From: Streptomyces beihaiensis
GTDB taxonomy: Bacteria > Actinomycetota > Actinomycetes > Streptomycetales > Streptomycetaceae
Assembly: GCF_026274175.1 (NCBI RefSeq)
Contig: NZ_JAPHNL010000310.1
Coordinates: 1-64,000, forward strand
Direction: 5' to 3'
Length of the DNA: 64,000 nucleotides
Made by a program: the position numbers and the translations under genes. Below, piece by piece: positions 25,475-35,054 of the stretch. The notes under the pieces were generated by a model. That model worked only from the letters and a program-made list of their open reading frames with translations. It ran no database searches and had not been told where the DNA came from. The first letter of the stretch is position 1; every line of letters starts with the position of its first letter.

Positions 25475-25684
25475 GGCGGGGCTCCGGCGTCGGTGGAACA
25501 TGACATCGGTCCACCGTGACACGGCTGCACCCGGGGTTCTCGGTGAGCGGGGCGAACGGGTGGGCGGAGCGAAGGGGTGGGCGGAGCGAACGGGCGAACG
25601 GGCGAACGAGGTAGCCCGCCCGACCCCGCCTATCCGCCTATCCGTCCATTCGTCCATCTATCCGCCTCACCAGCCGGTCCCCCG

Positions 25685-26877
25685 CTACCCGTCCAGCGCC
25701 GCCAGGGTCGCGTTGGAGGGGCCGCGCCGGGTCCGGACGTCCCGCGCGACCGCTTCCGCGTCGCCCAGGACCCGTACCGCGTTGCCCCACGTCAGCTTCG
25801 CCAGGTCGGCCGTGGACCAGCCCCGGTCGAGCAGTTCGGCGACGAGGTTCGGGTAGCCGGAGACGTCGTCGAGGCCGTCCGGCGTGAACGCCGTGCCGTC
25901 GTAGTCGCCGCCGATGCCGATGTGGTCGATGCCGGCCACGTCCCGCATGTGGTCCAGGTGGTCCGCCACCGTCGCCGCCGTCGCGATCGGCCTCGGGTGG
26001 GCCGCCTCGAAGGCGCGGTGCAGCTTCATCGCCTCGGGGGACGTGTCCAGGTGGTGGAAGCCGTGCGCGCGCAGGTTGTCGTCCGCGGCCGCCGTCCAGT
26101 CGACCGCCGCCTGGAGCACGAACTTCGGTACGAACGTCGCCATGGCCACTCCCCCGTTGGCCGGGAGGCGCTCCAGTACGTCGTCCGGGATGTTGCGGGG
26201 GTGGTCGCAGACCGCCCGTGCCGAGGAGTGGGAGAAGATCACCGGGGCCTCGGTGACGTCGAGCGCCGCGCGCATCGTCGTCGCCGCCACGTGCGAGAGG
26301 TCCACGAGCATGCCCTCGCGGTTCATCTCCCGCACCACCTCGCGGCCGAACGCCGAGAGTCCGCCGACGCCCGGCTCGTCCGTCGCCGAGTCCGCCCACG
26401 CGATGTTGTCGTTGTGGGTGAGGGTCATGTAGCGGACGCCCAGCGCGTACAACGCGCGGAGCGTGGCGAGGGAGTTGTTGATGGAGTGGCCGCCCTCGGC
26501 GCCCTTGAGCGACGCGATCCGGCCCTCCGAACGTGCCGCCTCCATGTCCGCCGCCGTCAGGGCCTCCCGCAGGTCCTTCGGGTACCGCGCGATCAACTGG
26601 TCGACGCAGTCGATCTGTTCGAGCGTGGCGCTGACCGCCGCGTCGCCCGTCAGGTCCGTGCGCACGTACACCGACCAGAACTGCGCCCCCACGCCTCCGG
26701 ACCGCAACCGGCCCAGGTCCGTGTGGAGGTGGGCGCTCTGGTCGGTGGCGATGTCGCGCGCGTCGATGTCGTACGTGACCTGTTCGCGCAGCGCCCACGG
26801 AAGGTCGTTGTGCCCGTCGACGACCGGGAACTCGCGCAGCAGTTCCCGCGCCCGCTCCAAGGACGATGTCATCGCCG

Positions 26878-26881
<4 letters not shown>
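25685..26881 (-). CDS. Membrane-dipeptidase-family (M19) Zn dipeptidase
   Basis: A 398-residue binuclear-zinc dipeptidase with all family ligands: DGHNDLPW, Glu in [10 protein letters not shown], His in [10 protein letters not shown] and FSHSSARAV, Asp in [11 protein letters not shown]. It hydrolyses dipeptides, including L-D type, in the cytoplasm (no signal peptide). It appears to be the orthologue of structurally studied S. coelicolor Sco3058 (from memory). GTG 26881 overlaps the purE stop by four bases; ATG 26872 is an alternative. Tight overlap places it in the purK-purE transcript, with the pseudo-enzyme gene 210 bases downstream. Confidence 0.93.
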
Positions 26882-27428
<547 letters not shown>

Positions 27429-27432
<4 letters not shown>

Positions 27433-28628
27433 TCGACGATGGTCCCTCTCAGGTATCCGGCTGCGTGACGCGCGCGTTCCAGCACGTCGTCCAGGTCATC
27501 ACCGTAGGTGTTGACGTGTCCGACCTTACGTCCGGGCTTCACGTCCTTGCCGTACATGTGGATCTTCAGCTGCGGGTCGCGGGCCATGCAGTGCAGGTAC
27601 GCGCTGTACATGTCCGGATAGTCGCCGCCCAGGACGTTGACCATGGCCGTCCAGGGCGCGCGGGGGCGCGGGTCGCCGAGCGGCAGGTCGAGCACGGCCC
27701 GTACGTGGTTGGCGAACTGGCTGGTGACGGCGCCGTCCTGGGTCCAGTGGCCCGAGTTGTGCGGGCGCATCGCCAGTTCGTTGACGAGGACCTTGGGCGT
27801 GCCGTCGGCGTCGCGGGTCTCGAAGAGCTCGACCGCGAGGTGGCCGACCACGCCGAGCTCGTCGGCGACGCGCAGCGCCAGCTCCTGGGCCTGGCCCGCG
27901 AGCTCCTCGTCGAGGTCCGGCGCGGGGGCGATCACGGTGTCGCAGACGCCGTCGACCTGGCGGGACTCGACGACCGGGTAGGCGACGGCCTGGCCGTGCG
28001 GGGAGCGGACGACGTTGGCCGCCAGTTCCCGTACGAAGTCGACCTTCTCCTCGGCGAGGACGGGGACGCCCGCCTTGAACGGCTCGGCGGCTTCGGCCTC
28101 GGAGCGTACGAACCAGACGCCCTTGCCGTCGTAGCCGCCGCGGACGGTCTTGAGGATGACGGGGAAGCCGTCGTCCTCGCCCGTGCCGTCACCCTCGGCC
28201 GCCCCCTGGCCAGGACGCGCGCCCTCCGCCGCGAAGGCGGCCACGTCGGCCGGGTCGCTCACGATGCGGTGGCGCGGACACGGCACGCCGATCGCGGTGA
28301 GCTTCTCACGCATGACGCCCTTGTCCTGGGCGTGCACGAGCGCGTCGGGGCCCGGCCGGACGGGGAGGCCGTCCGCCTCCAGCGCCCGCAGGTGCTCGGT
28401 GGGTACGTGTTCGTGGTCGAAGGTGATCACGTCGCAGCCGTGCGCGAAGGCGCGCAGCGTGTCCAGGTCGCGGTAGTCGCCGACGACGACATCGCCGACG
28501 ACCTGCGCAGCTGAATCCTGCGGGGTGTCACTGAGGAGCTTGAATCTGATGCCGAGCGGGATGCCCGCCTCGTGTGTCATACGAGCGAGCTGTCCACCGC
28601 CGACCATGCCGACTACAGGGAACGTCAC
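27429..28628 (-). CDS. purK: N5-carboxyaminoimidazole ribonucleotide synthase PurK
   Basis: A 399-residue ATP-grasp ligase making N5-CAIR from AIR, bicarbonate and ATP. The start [20 protein letters not shown] is the PurK N-terminal signature; ATP-grasp residues lie in [17 protein letters not shown] and the metal-binding [19 protein letters not shown] 28628 places the signature at the N-terminus; ATG 28673 would add 15 residues. First gene of the purK-purE-dipeptidase unit, divergent from the GtrA gene. Confidence 0.96.
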
Positions 28629-28761
28629 GCATTCAGGGTATCGGCCGTTCGGCCGGTTCCCGCAGGGGCTCATTCCTGTAGGATCCTCCATGTTTCGAGT
28701 CCGAAAAGTCCACTTCGCTGTCCGCAGGGCATCTGCGGGGACCGGTGGTTAGCATGGCTGA

Positions 28762-28802
28762 GTGGTTCTTCCGATGAACCACGGTGGTTCTTCCCATGAA
28801 CC
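28762..28802. promoter_or_regulatory. Two 22-base direct repeats before gtrA
   Basis: GTGGTTCTTCCGATGAACC (from 28762) and GTGGTTCTTCCCATGAACC (from 28784) are direct repeats 22 bases apart, about two helical turns. Each contains an inverted repeat GGTTC/GAACC. They lie 44-84 bases before the GtrA start in the purK/gtrA divergent gap, where paired operator sites would be expected. Confidence 0.5.
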
Positions 28803-28845
28803 GCGTGACCATGAGACGGGGACGACGGGGGCTGAGGCAGGAACC

Positions 28846-29415
28846 ATGGACGACACGACCGGCCGCCACCAGCAGGGCGCGACCGCGTCCGGAGCGGGCG
28901 GCCAGCATCGCCTCGGGGCCCTGCGGCTGCGCTTCGCGGCCCTGACGCGCGAGATCGCCAAATTCGGCGTCGTCGGCGCCCTCGGCGTGTTCGTGAACTT
29001 CGCCGTCTTCAACCTGGTGCGGCACGCCACGAACCTCCAGGTCGTGCGCGCGAGCGTGATCGCCACGGTCGTGGCGATCGCCTTCAACTACGTGGGGTTC
29101 CGCTACTTCACCTACCGTGACCGCGACAAGAGCGGCCGCGGCAGGGAACTCTCGCTGTTCCTGCTGTTCAGCATCGTCGGCCTGGTGATCGAGAACGGTG
29201 TGCTGTACGCGGCCACGTACGGGTTCGGCTGGGACAGTCCGCTGCAGAGCAACGTCTTCAAGTTCCTCGGTATGGCTCTGGCCACCCTGTTCCGCTTCTG
29301 GTCGTACCGGACGTGGGTGTTCCGGGCGCTGCCCGCGCGGGAGACCGTGGCCGGCGCGGAATCGTTCCTGGAAGAGCGGTCCGCGCGGTCCGCGGCGACG
29401 AGCCGCATGAAGTGA
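28846..29415 (+). CDS. GtrA family membrane protein
   Basis: A 189-residue GtrA protein with four membrane segments: FGVVGALGVFVNFAVFNLV, VVRASVIATVVAIAFNYVGF, LFLLFSIVGLVIENGVLY and VFKFLGMALATLFRFWSYR. The family is thought to flip or aid transfer of polyprenyl-linked sugars. The WSYRTWVFR ending is characteristic. ATG 28846 is chosen for AGGA just upstream and because the earlier in-frame part lies over the direct repeats. Divergent from purK; convergent with the histidine kinase gene. Confidence 0.9.
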   Translation: MDDTTGRHQQGATASGAGGQHRLGALRLRFAALTREIAKFGVVGALGVFVNFAVFNLVRHATNLQVVRASVIATVVAIAFNYVGFRYFTYRDRDKSGRGRELSLFLLFSIVGLVIENGVLYAATYGFGWDSPLQSNVFKFLGMALATLFRFWSYRTWVFRALPARETVAGAESFLEERSARSAATSRMK

Positions 29416-29467
29416 CGGCCCCTGGCCACCCGGGTCGGCCGACCGCCCGACCACGTCGTCGGGACGG

Positions 29468-30760
29468 CTACCTGATCGTCGGTTCCGGCTCGGTGCCGTC
29501 GTCCCCGCCCGGCACCGCCCGCCTCAGCGGCGTACGCGACAGGAACAGGCCGAAGACCGGCGGGCTCGCCTGCAGCATCTCCAGGCGGCCGCCGTCCGCC
29601 TCGGCCAGGTCACGGGCGACGGCGAGGCCGATGCCGGTCGAGTTGCGGCCGCTGATGGTCCGCTCGAAGATCCGCGAGCCCAGCTCCGGCGGCACACCGG
29701 GCCCCTCGTCGGTGACCTCCACGACGGCCTGGTTGCCGGTGACGCGCGTGCGCAGGGCGACCGTGCCGCCACCGTGCATCAGCGAGTTCTCGATCAGCGC
29801 CGCGAGCACCTGGGCGACCGCGCCGGGGGTGCCGACGGCCGTGAGGTGGCGCTTGCCGGAGGAGACGATGGCGCGGCCCGCGCTGCGGTAGGCCGGGCGC
29901 CACTCCTCCAGCTGCTGCTTGATCACCTCGTCGAGGTCGAAGGAGACGGCCGAGCCGTTGCGCGGGTCGCGCGAGTTGGTCAGCAGCCGCTCCACGACGT
30001 CGGTGAGCCGCTCGACCTGGCTGAGCGCGATCGTCGCCTCCTCCTTCACCTCCGCCGGATCGTCGGTCATGGTGATCTCCTCAAGCCGCATCGACAGCGC
30101 CGTCAGCGGCGTGCGCAGCTGGTGCGAGGCGTCGGCGGCGAGCCGCCGCTCGGCGGTGAGCATGCGCGCGATCCGCTCCGCCGACCCGTCGAGCACGTCG
30201 GCGACACGGTCCAGCTCGGGCACGCCGTACCGCTTGTGGCGGGGGCGCGGATCGCCGGAGCCGAGCCGTTCGGCGGTCTCGGCGAGGTCGGTGAGCGGCG
30301 AGGCGAGACGGTTGGCCTGGCGTACGGCGAACAGTACGGCGGCGACGATGGCGAGCAGCGCGACCAGGGCGATGATCAGCAGCGTCCGGCCGACCTCCTG
30401 GGTGACGGCCGAGCGGGGCTCCTCGACGGTGACCTTCTCGCCGCGCTCGCCGGTGGCCGTGAACGAGATCACGTCACCCGCGGGCTCGGAGCCGAGTTCG
30501 ATCGCCTCGCGGCCGGGGATACGGATGACGGCGTACCGCTCCTCGATGGCCACCTGGTCCTTGAGGATGTGCGCGTCGACCCGCTCGCCGCTGTGCAGCC
30601 GGCTGTCCACGATGGAGACGAGCCGGACCGCCTCGGACTCCACGCGGTCCTGGGCGCTGTTGCTGATGGTCCGGCTCTCCACGATGACGAGGGAGACGCC
30701 GAAGACGGCGATGACGACCAGGACGACGGCCAGGGTGGAATTGATGAGTCGGCGGCGCAT
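29468..30760 (-). CDS. Sensor histidine kinase
   Basis: A 430-residue HAMP-type kinase. Membrane segments at about 8-28 and 128-150 flank an extracytoplasmic sensor of about 100 residues; HAMP follows (RLASPLTDLAETAERL). The H box is ASHQLRTPLTALS; the ATPase has the N box LIENSLMHGGG and G boxes DEGPGVPPELG and GIGLAVARDLAEADGG. It phosphorylates the response regulator encoded upstream on the same strand. A 13-base tandem repeat lies between the two. Signal unknown; from memory the pair corresponds in position to SCO3062/SCO3063. Confidence 0.93.
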   Translation of the reverse strand: MRRRLINSTLAVVLVVIAVFGVSLVIVESRTISNSAQDRVESEAVRLVSIVDSRLHSGERVDAHILKDQVAIEERYAVIRIPGREAIELGSEPAGDVISFTATGERGEKVTVEEPRSAVTQEVGRTLLIIALVALLAIVAAVLFAVRQANRLASPLTDLAETAERLGSGDPRPRHKRYGVPELDRVADVLDGSAERIARMLTAERRLAADASHQLRTPLTALSMRLEEITMTDDPAEVKEEATIALSQVERLTDVVERLLTNSRDPRNGSAVSFDLDEVIKQQLEEWRPAYRSAGRAIVSSGKRHLTAVGTPGAVAQVLAALIENSLMHGGGTVALRTRVTGNQAVVEVTDEGPGVPPELGSRIFERTISGRNSTGIGLAVARDLAEADGGRLEMLQASPPVFGLFLSRTPLRRAVPGGDDGTEPEPTIR

Positions 30761-30775
30761 ATGTCTCAGTGTCCT

Positions 30776-30840
30776 GGATCGGGGTCCCGGATCGAGGTCC
30801 CGGATCGAGGTCCCGGATCGGGGTCCCGGATCGGGCCCCT
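30776..30840. repeat. 13-base tandem repeat between kinase and regulator genes
   Basis: Five units of GGATCGRGGTCCC run head to tail. GGTCCC/GGGACC-type symmetry allows several alternative hairpins. It lies inside the presumed regulator-kinase transcript just before the kinase start and could affect kinase translation. Confidence 0.75.
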
Positions 30841-30887
30841 GGAACCGGCGCCCTGGAATCGGTGCCCTTCACCGGGGGCGCGGTCCC

Positions 30888-30934
30888 GGGGCTCCGCCCC
30901 GGCCCCCGCTCCTCGAACAACCGGAGGGGCTTGA
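30888..30934. repeat. Streptomyces-type intergenic palindromic repeat, copy B
   Basis: GGGGCTCCGCCCC followed by GCTCCTCGAACAACCGGAGG then GGCTTGA. Same two-hairpin layout and same CGGAGGGGCTTGA end as 6089-6135, here just past the response regulator stop at 30940. Confidence 0.6.
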
Positions 30935-30939
30935 TCTGC

Positions 30940-31617
30940 TCAGCTCTTCTCGAACCGGAACCCCACGCCCCGCACGGTCGCGATGTACCGGGGGTTGGCC
31001 GCGTCGTCGCCCAGCTTCTTCCTGAGCCACGAGATGTGCATGTCGAGCGTCTTGGTGGAGGACCACCACGTGGTGTCCCACACCTCCCGCATCAGCTGGT
31101 CCCGGGTGACGACCCGGCCCGCGTCCCGTACGAGGACGCGCAGCAGGTCGAACTCCTTTGCCGTCAGCTGGAGTTCCTCGTCGCCCATCCACGCGCGGTG
31201 CGACTCGACGTCGATGCGCACGCCGTGCGTGGCGGGCGCCTGGGTCGGCTCGGCGGAACCGCGCCGCAGCAGGGCCCGGACGCGGGCGAGCAGTTCGGCG
31301 AGGCGGAACGGCTTGGTGACGTAGTCGTCGGCGCCGGCGTCGAGGCCGACGACGGTGTCCACCTCGTCGGCGCGGGCCGTGAGGATGAGGATCGGCACCG
31401 TGTGACCCTCGGCACGCATGCGGCGGGCGACCTCGAGGCCGTCCATGCCGGGCAGGCCCAGGTCCAGTACGACGAGGTCGATGCTTCCCTGTAGTCCGGC
31501 GTCCAGGGCGGTGGGGCCGTCCTCACGCACCTCTACCTCGTAGCCCTCCCGGCGCAGGGCGCGGGCCAGCGGCTCCGAGATGGACGCGTCGTCCTCGGCG
31601 AGCAGTACACGGGTCAT
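30940..31617 (-). CDS. OmpR-family response regulator
   Basis: A 225-residue regulator. The receiver has the acidic pair in LLAEDDASIS, phosphoacceptor Asp in VVLDLGLPGMDG, and Lys in DDYVTKPFRLAEL. The winged helix has ELQLTAKEFDLLRVLVR and DMHISWLRKKLGDD. ATG 31617 begins MTRVLLAED at the usual receiver start; 31638 would add seven residues. Transcribed first, 179 bases before its partner kinase. Confidence 0.95.
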   Translation of the reverse strand: MTRVLLAEDDASISEPLARALRREGYEVEVREDGPTALDAGLQGSIDLVVLDLGLPGMDGLEVARRMRAEGHTVPILILTARADEVDTVVGLDAGADDYVTKPFRLAELLARVRALLRRGSAEPTQAPATHGVRIDVESHRAWMGDEELQLTAKEFDLLRVLVRDAGRVVTRDQLMREVWDTTWWSSTKTLDMHISWLRKKLGDDAANPRYIATVRGVGFRFEKS

Positions 31618-32094
31618 GGGGGTGATGGTAGTCCGCATCCGCCGGATGGCGGTGGGCGATCGGGGCTGGGACTTCCGGACCTGCGTACTGGGGGTGAGAG
31701 AGTGGATCAGACCTTCGAAATCACGCTACGGTTCCGCGTAGCCCTGTGATCCATCTCTCAAGTCCTTCCATATCGGCCACCGTCGTGTCGTATGGTGACT
31801 CAACGCCTGATGCACTACTGGGGGACCTTTGGAGCGCACTGCGCAACAAGGGTCCCTTTCTTGTGCGAGCTGGTCACCACCAGCACTGTTCGGAACGACC
31901 TGTGGCCGGGCCCGCCGTATGAAGACGTACGGAGGGTGTGGATCTCGGGTCCGCCGTCCTGGTCCCGCGCGAACACCTCGCCGAGGGCCTCCTCTCCGGG
32001 CGTGGGGAGGACGGTGGGATCCGGTGCCGGCAACCCCCACCGGGCGCGTACCCGCCAAGAGCGCAGCGCGTCCCGACACCACGAGGAACGACCC
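31618..32094. other. Divergent gap, response regulator / POT transporter
   Basis: This 477-base gap carries no credible gene. A small hairpin GCTACG/CGTAGC (31725-31742) and a looser inverted repeat around 31840-31868 are visible. The long leader before the transporter could hold post-transcriptional control, but no known riboswitch was recognised. Confidence 0.4.
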
Positions 32095-33591
32095 ATGGCG
32101 TCCAGCCTGACGAAGGAGACCACCGCACCTGCCGGTGAGAACACCTTCCTTGGCCACCCCCGCGGCCTTGCCAACCTCTTCATGACGGAGATGTGGGAGC
32201 GTTACAGCTTCTACGGCATGCGAGCCCTGCTCGTGCTCTACCTGTCGGCGACCGTCGCCGACGGCGGTCTCGGCCTCACGCTGGCCACCGCGACCGCGAT
32301 CTACTCCGTGTACAACGCTCTGGTATATCTGCTCGCCCTGCCGGGCGGCTGGCTCGGTGACCGGGTGTGGGGTCCGCGCAAGACGACCGCCATCGGTGGC
32401 ACGATCATCATGTCGGGTCACTTCACCCTGGCATTGCCGTGGGAAGGCTCTTTCTTCGCCGGCCTCGGTCTGATCGCGGCGGGTTCGGGCCTGCTGAAGG
32501 CCAACATCTCCACGATGGTCGGACACCTGTACGCGGACAAGAACGACCCGCGCCGGGACGCCGGTTTCTCAGTCTTCTACATGGCGATCAACATCGGTGC
32601 CTTCGCCGCCCCCCTGACGATCGGCACGATCGGCCAGAAGGTCAGCTGGCACCTGGGCTTCGCGCTGGCCGGTGTCGGCATGGCGATCGGCCTGATGTTC
32701 TTCCTGCTCGGCTTCCGCCACCTGGCACCCGAGTCCGACGTGGTGTCCTCGCCGGTGAGCGCCGACGAGAAGGCGTCGCTGCTGAAGAAGGCCGGTTTCT
32801 GGGCGCTGCTCGCCGTCGTCTTCTACGGCGTCGTCGTCGGTGGCGGCTGGTACACCGTGAACTGGATGCTGTGGCCGCTGACCATCATCGGTCTCGCGCT
32901 GCCCATCTGGTACCTCGTCAAGATCAAGCGCGACCGTGACCTGAGCGGCGTCGAGCAGTCACGGATGACGGCCTACATATGGTTCTTCGTCGTCGCGGCC
33001 ATGTTCTGGGGTATCTACGACCAGACCGGTTCGACGCTGACGGTGTTCGCCAACGAGCACACCTCCAACTCGCTGTTCGGGATGCACTTCCCGTCCACCT
33101 GGTTCCAGTCGCTCAACCCGCTGTACATCATGGCGCTGGCGCCGGTCGCCGCCTGGCTGTGGGTCGCGCTCAACAAGCGCGGCAAGGAGCCGAGCACCAT
33201 CACGAAGTTCGCCAACGGCGTCTTCCTGATAGGTCTGTCCTTCCTCGTCATGATGCTCGCTCAGGGCGTCGCCACCGGTGACACGAAGGTCAGCCCGCTG
33301 TGGCTGTGCGTGGTCTACCTGGTGCAGACCATCGGTGAGCTCACGCTCTCCCCGGTCGGCCTGTCGCTGACCACGAAGCTCGCCCCGGAGAAGTACTCGT
33401 CCCAGATGATGGGCGTCTTCTTCCTCGCCGTCACCGCCGGTGACTCGACCATCGCGCTGCTCCAGCTGATAGGTGCTCCGACCGGCACGCAGGCGTGGTT
33501 CGCCTCACAGGGCGCCATCGCCGTGCTCGCCGGTGTGGCCGTCTTCATGTACCGCAAGAAGGTCAACAAGCTGATGGGCGGCGTGCACTGA
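32095..33591 (+). CDS. POT/PTR2 proton-dependent peptide transporter
   Basis: A 498-residue major-facilitator protein importing di- and tripeptides with protons. The N-terminal ExxER motif is in MTEMWERYSFYGMR; GGWLGDRVWGPRKTT is the loop 2-3 motif; SVFYMAINIGAFAAP is the PTR2 signature. About 14 membrane segments are expected. GAGGAA at 32083-32088 gives a good site for ATG 32095. Peptides taken up here could be substrates for the cytoplasmic M19 dipeptidase at 25.7 kb. A strong terminator follows. Confidence 0.95.
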   Translation: MASSLTKETTAPAGENTFLGHPRGLANLFMTEMWERYSFYGMRALLVLYLSATVADGGLGLTLATATAIYSVYNALVYLLALPGGWLGDRVWGPRKTTAIGGTIIMSGHFTLALPWEGSFFAGLGLIAAGSGLLKANISTMVGHLYADKNDPRRDAGFSVFYMAINIGAFAAPLTIGTIGQKVSWHLGFALAGVGMAIGLMFFLLGFRHLAPESDVVSSPVSADEKASLLKKAGFWALLAVVFYGVVVGGGWYTVNWMLWPLTIIGLALPIWYLVKIKRDRDLSGVEQSRMTAYIWFFVVAAMFWGIYDQTGSTLTVFANEHTSNSLFGMHFPSTWFQSLNPLYIMALAPVAAWLWVALNKRGKEPSTITKFANGVFLIGLSFLVMMLAQGVATGDTKVSPLWLCVVYLVQTIGELTLSPVGLSLTTKLAPEKYSSQMMGVFFLAVTAGDSTIALLQLIGAPTGTQAWFASQGAIAVLAGVAVFMYRKKVNKLMGGVH

Positions 33592-33614
33592 CGCACCACC
33601 CCGCTCCCACGGCG

Positions 33615-33656
33615 CGGACGGCCCCCGTCGCACTTCGGTGCGGCGGGGGCCGCCGC
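33615..33656. terminator. Strong hairpin with TTCG loop
   Basis: GGCCCCCGTCGCAC (33620-33633) and GTGCGGCGGGGGCC (33638-33651) pair around TTCG, a very stable tetraloop. It lies 29 bases after the transporter stop and 49 bases before the convergent surface-protein stop, so may serve both. Confidence 0.8.
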
Positions 33657-33704
33657 ATCGCGTCCGCAGCGTGGAGCGGACCCCTGGCTTCGTCTGCGAC
33701 CGCC

Positions 33705-35054
33705 CTACCGCCGCCGCTGCCGCGGCAGGAACGTGAACACCGCCCCGCCCAGCAGGACCACCGTCGCGGCCACCAGGCCGAGCGCGCGCAGGGCGCCCTC
33801 GTTGGAGGCGCCCGTCTCGGCCAGGCCGCCGCCCGTGGTGCCGGACGTCGTGCCCGACGCCGTGCTGCCGCCCGTCGAGGTCGATCCCGAGCCGGTCGTG
33901 CCGGAGGCGCCGCCCGGCTGGGACTTCGTGTCGAGGGTGAGCGAGACCGCCGTCCTGGTCGGGGTACAGGTGGTGGTCGTGCCCAGCGCCTTCACCGTCA
34001 GGACGCCCGGCGAGAGGGTCGCCGTGCCGGAGGCACCCGGCTTGTACGTGCCGGTCAGGTCGGGGATGTTGATCGGGTCCCCGGACTTGATGGGCTTGGG
34101 GTTCGTCGGGCCCTCCACGTGGACGGTGCCCTTGTCGGCGCCGCCCAGCTTCACCTCCATCGACGGCTTGACCGAGTGCGCCGGGATGGTGGCCGGGCTG
34201 TTCATGACCGACTTCTTGAACCGCACGGTCAGGGCGTAGTCACCGCTGTTCTTCCTGGCGTTGATCTGCACCGGTGACGTGGCGCTCTTGTTCCCGATCG
34301 GGGTCTTGCACGCGTACGGGATCTGCACCTCCTTGCCGGTGAAGTCGCTCTGCCCACCGTTTCCGCCGGTGGTGGAGCCGGACGAGCCCGAGGTGCCCGA
34401 GGTTCCGCTCGTCGTGCTCCCGGTGGTCCCGCTCGTCGTACTGCCGGTGGTCCCGCTCGTCGTACTGCCGGTGGTACTGCCGCCCGACGACGAACCGCTT
34501 CCGTCGGTGACCTTGATGGTCACGGCGGGACGCACCGTCTCCTCCGGGGTGCACTTGGTGTCGGTCGAGATCGGCTTGCTGACATTGATGTCGTACGCGT
34601 CCGGAGTGAGCGTCACCTCGCCCGGCTTGGTCAGCTTCAGCTTGCCGGTCATGTCGGACAGGACCATCGGGCTGTTCTTCGGGATGGCCGGGTTCTTGCG
34701 CGGCCCCGCCATCGCGAGGTCGCCGGTCTGCGCACCGGCCACCTTGATCACGCCCGTGGGCTTCACCGTGTCGGCGCCGAGGTCGAGGACGTCCGGGTTC
34801 TTCGACGCGGCCTGAACCGTCTTCCACACCACGTCGATCTCGTCGCCGACCTTCGCCGTCGCGGGCGCCGTGATGTCGGCCTTCGTGGTGCCCTCCACCG
34901 GCGGCAGGCCGGAGATGGAAGGCGGGATGCACTTCGTCTTGAAGGCCGCGCTGCCCGTGTCCGCGTGCACCGGGGCGGCGGCCATCAGCAGCCCCGCACC
35001 GGACAGCATGAGCGCGGCGCAGCCGGCCGCGCCGGCTCTCCATTGGCTTGTCAC
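33705..35054 (-). CDS. LAETG sortase-anchored surface protein, two similar domains
   Basis: A 449-residue secreted wall protein. A signal peptide (LMLSGAGLLMAAAPVHA) is followed by domain 1 to about residue 165, a Ser/Thr/Gly linker with repeated GSTTSGTT units, then domain 2 beginning QIPYACKTPIGNKSATSPVQ. The end has sortase motif LAETG, a hydrophobic segment and basic QRRR tail. LAXTG is the class E sortase motif used in Streptomyces. GTG 35054 has GGAAGGAA upstream and overlaps the preceding gene. Domain 2 resembles the protein encoded at 37253-37978, including KALGTTTTCTP. Last of a four-gene operon. Confidence 0.85.
   Translation of the reverse strand: MTSQWRAGAAGCAALMLSGAGLLMAAAPVHADTGSAAFKTKCIPPSISGLPPVEGTTKADITAPATAKVGDEIDVVWKTVQAASKNPDVLDLGADTVKPTGVIKVAGAQTGDLAMAGPRKNPAIPKNSPMVLSDMTGKLKLTKPGEVTLTPDAYDINVSKPISTDTKCTPEETVRPAVTIKVTDGSGSSSGGSTTGSTTSGTTGSTTSGTTGSTTSGTSGTSGSSGSTTGGNGGQSDFTGKEVQIPYACKTPIGNKSATSPVQINARKNSGDYALTVRFKKSVMNSPATIPAHSVKPSMEVKLGGADKGTVHVEGPTNPKPIKSGDPINIPDLTGTYKPGASGTATLSPGVLTVKALGTTTTCTPTRTAVSLTLDTKSQPGGASGTTGSGSTSTGGSTASGTTSGTTGGGLAETGASNEGALRALGLVAATVVLLGGAVFTFLPRQRRR

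Noticed and set aside
31792-32094. Longer N-terminus for the POT transporter
   Set aside because: GAGGAA and ATG 32095 place the family-typical start; the extension has no membrane or family features.
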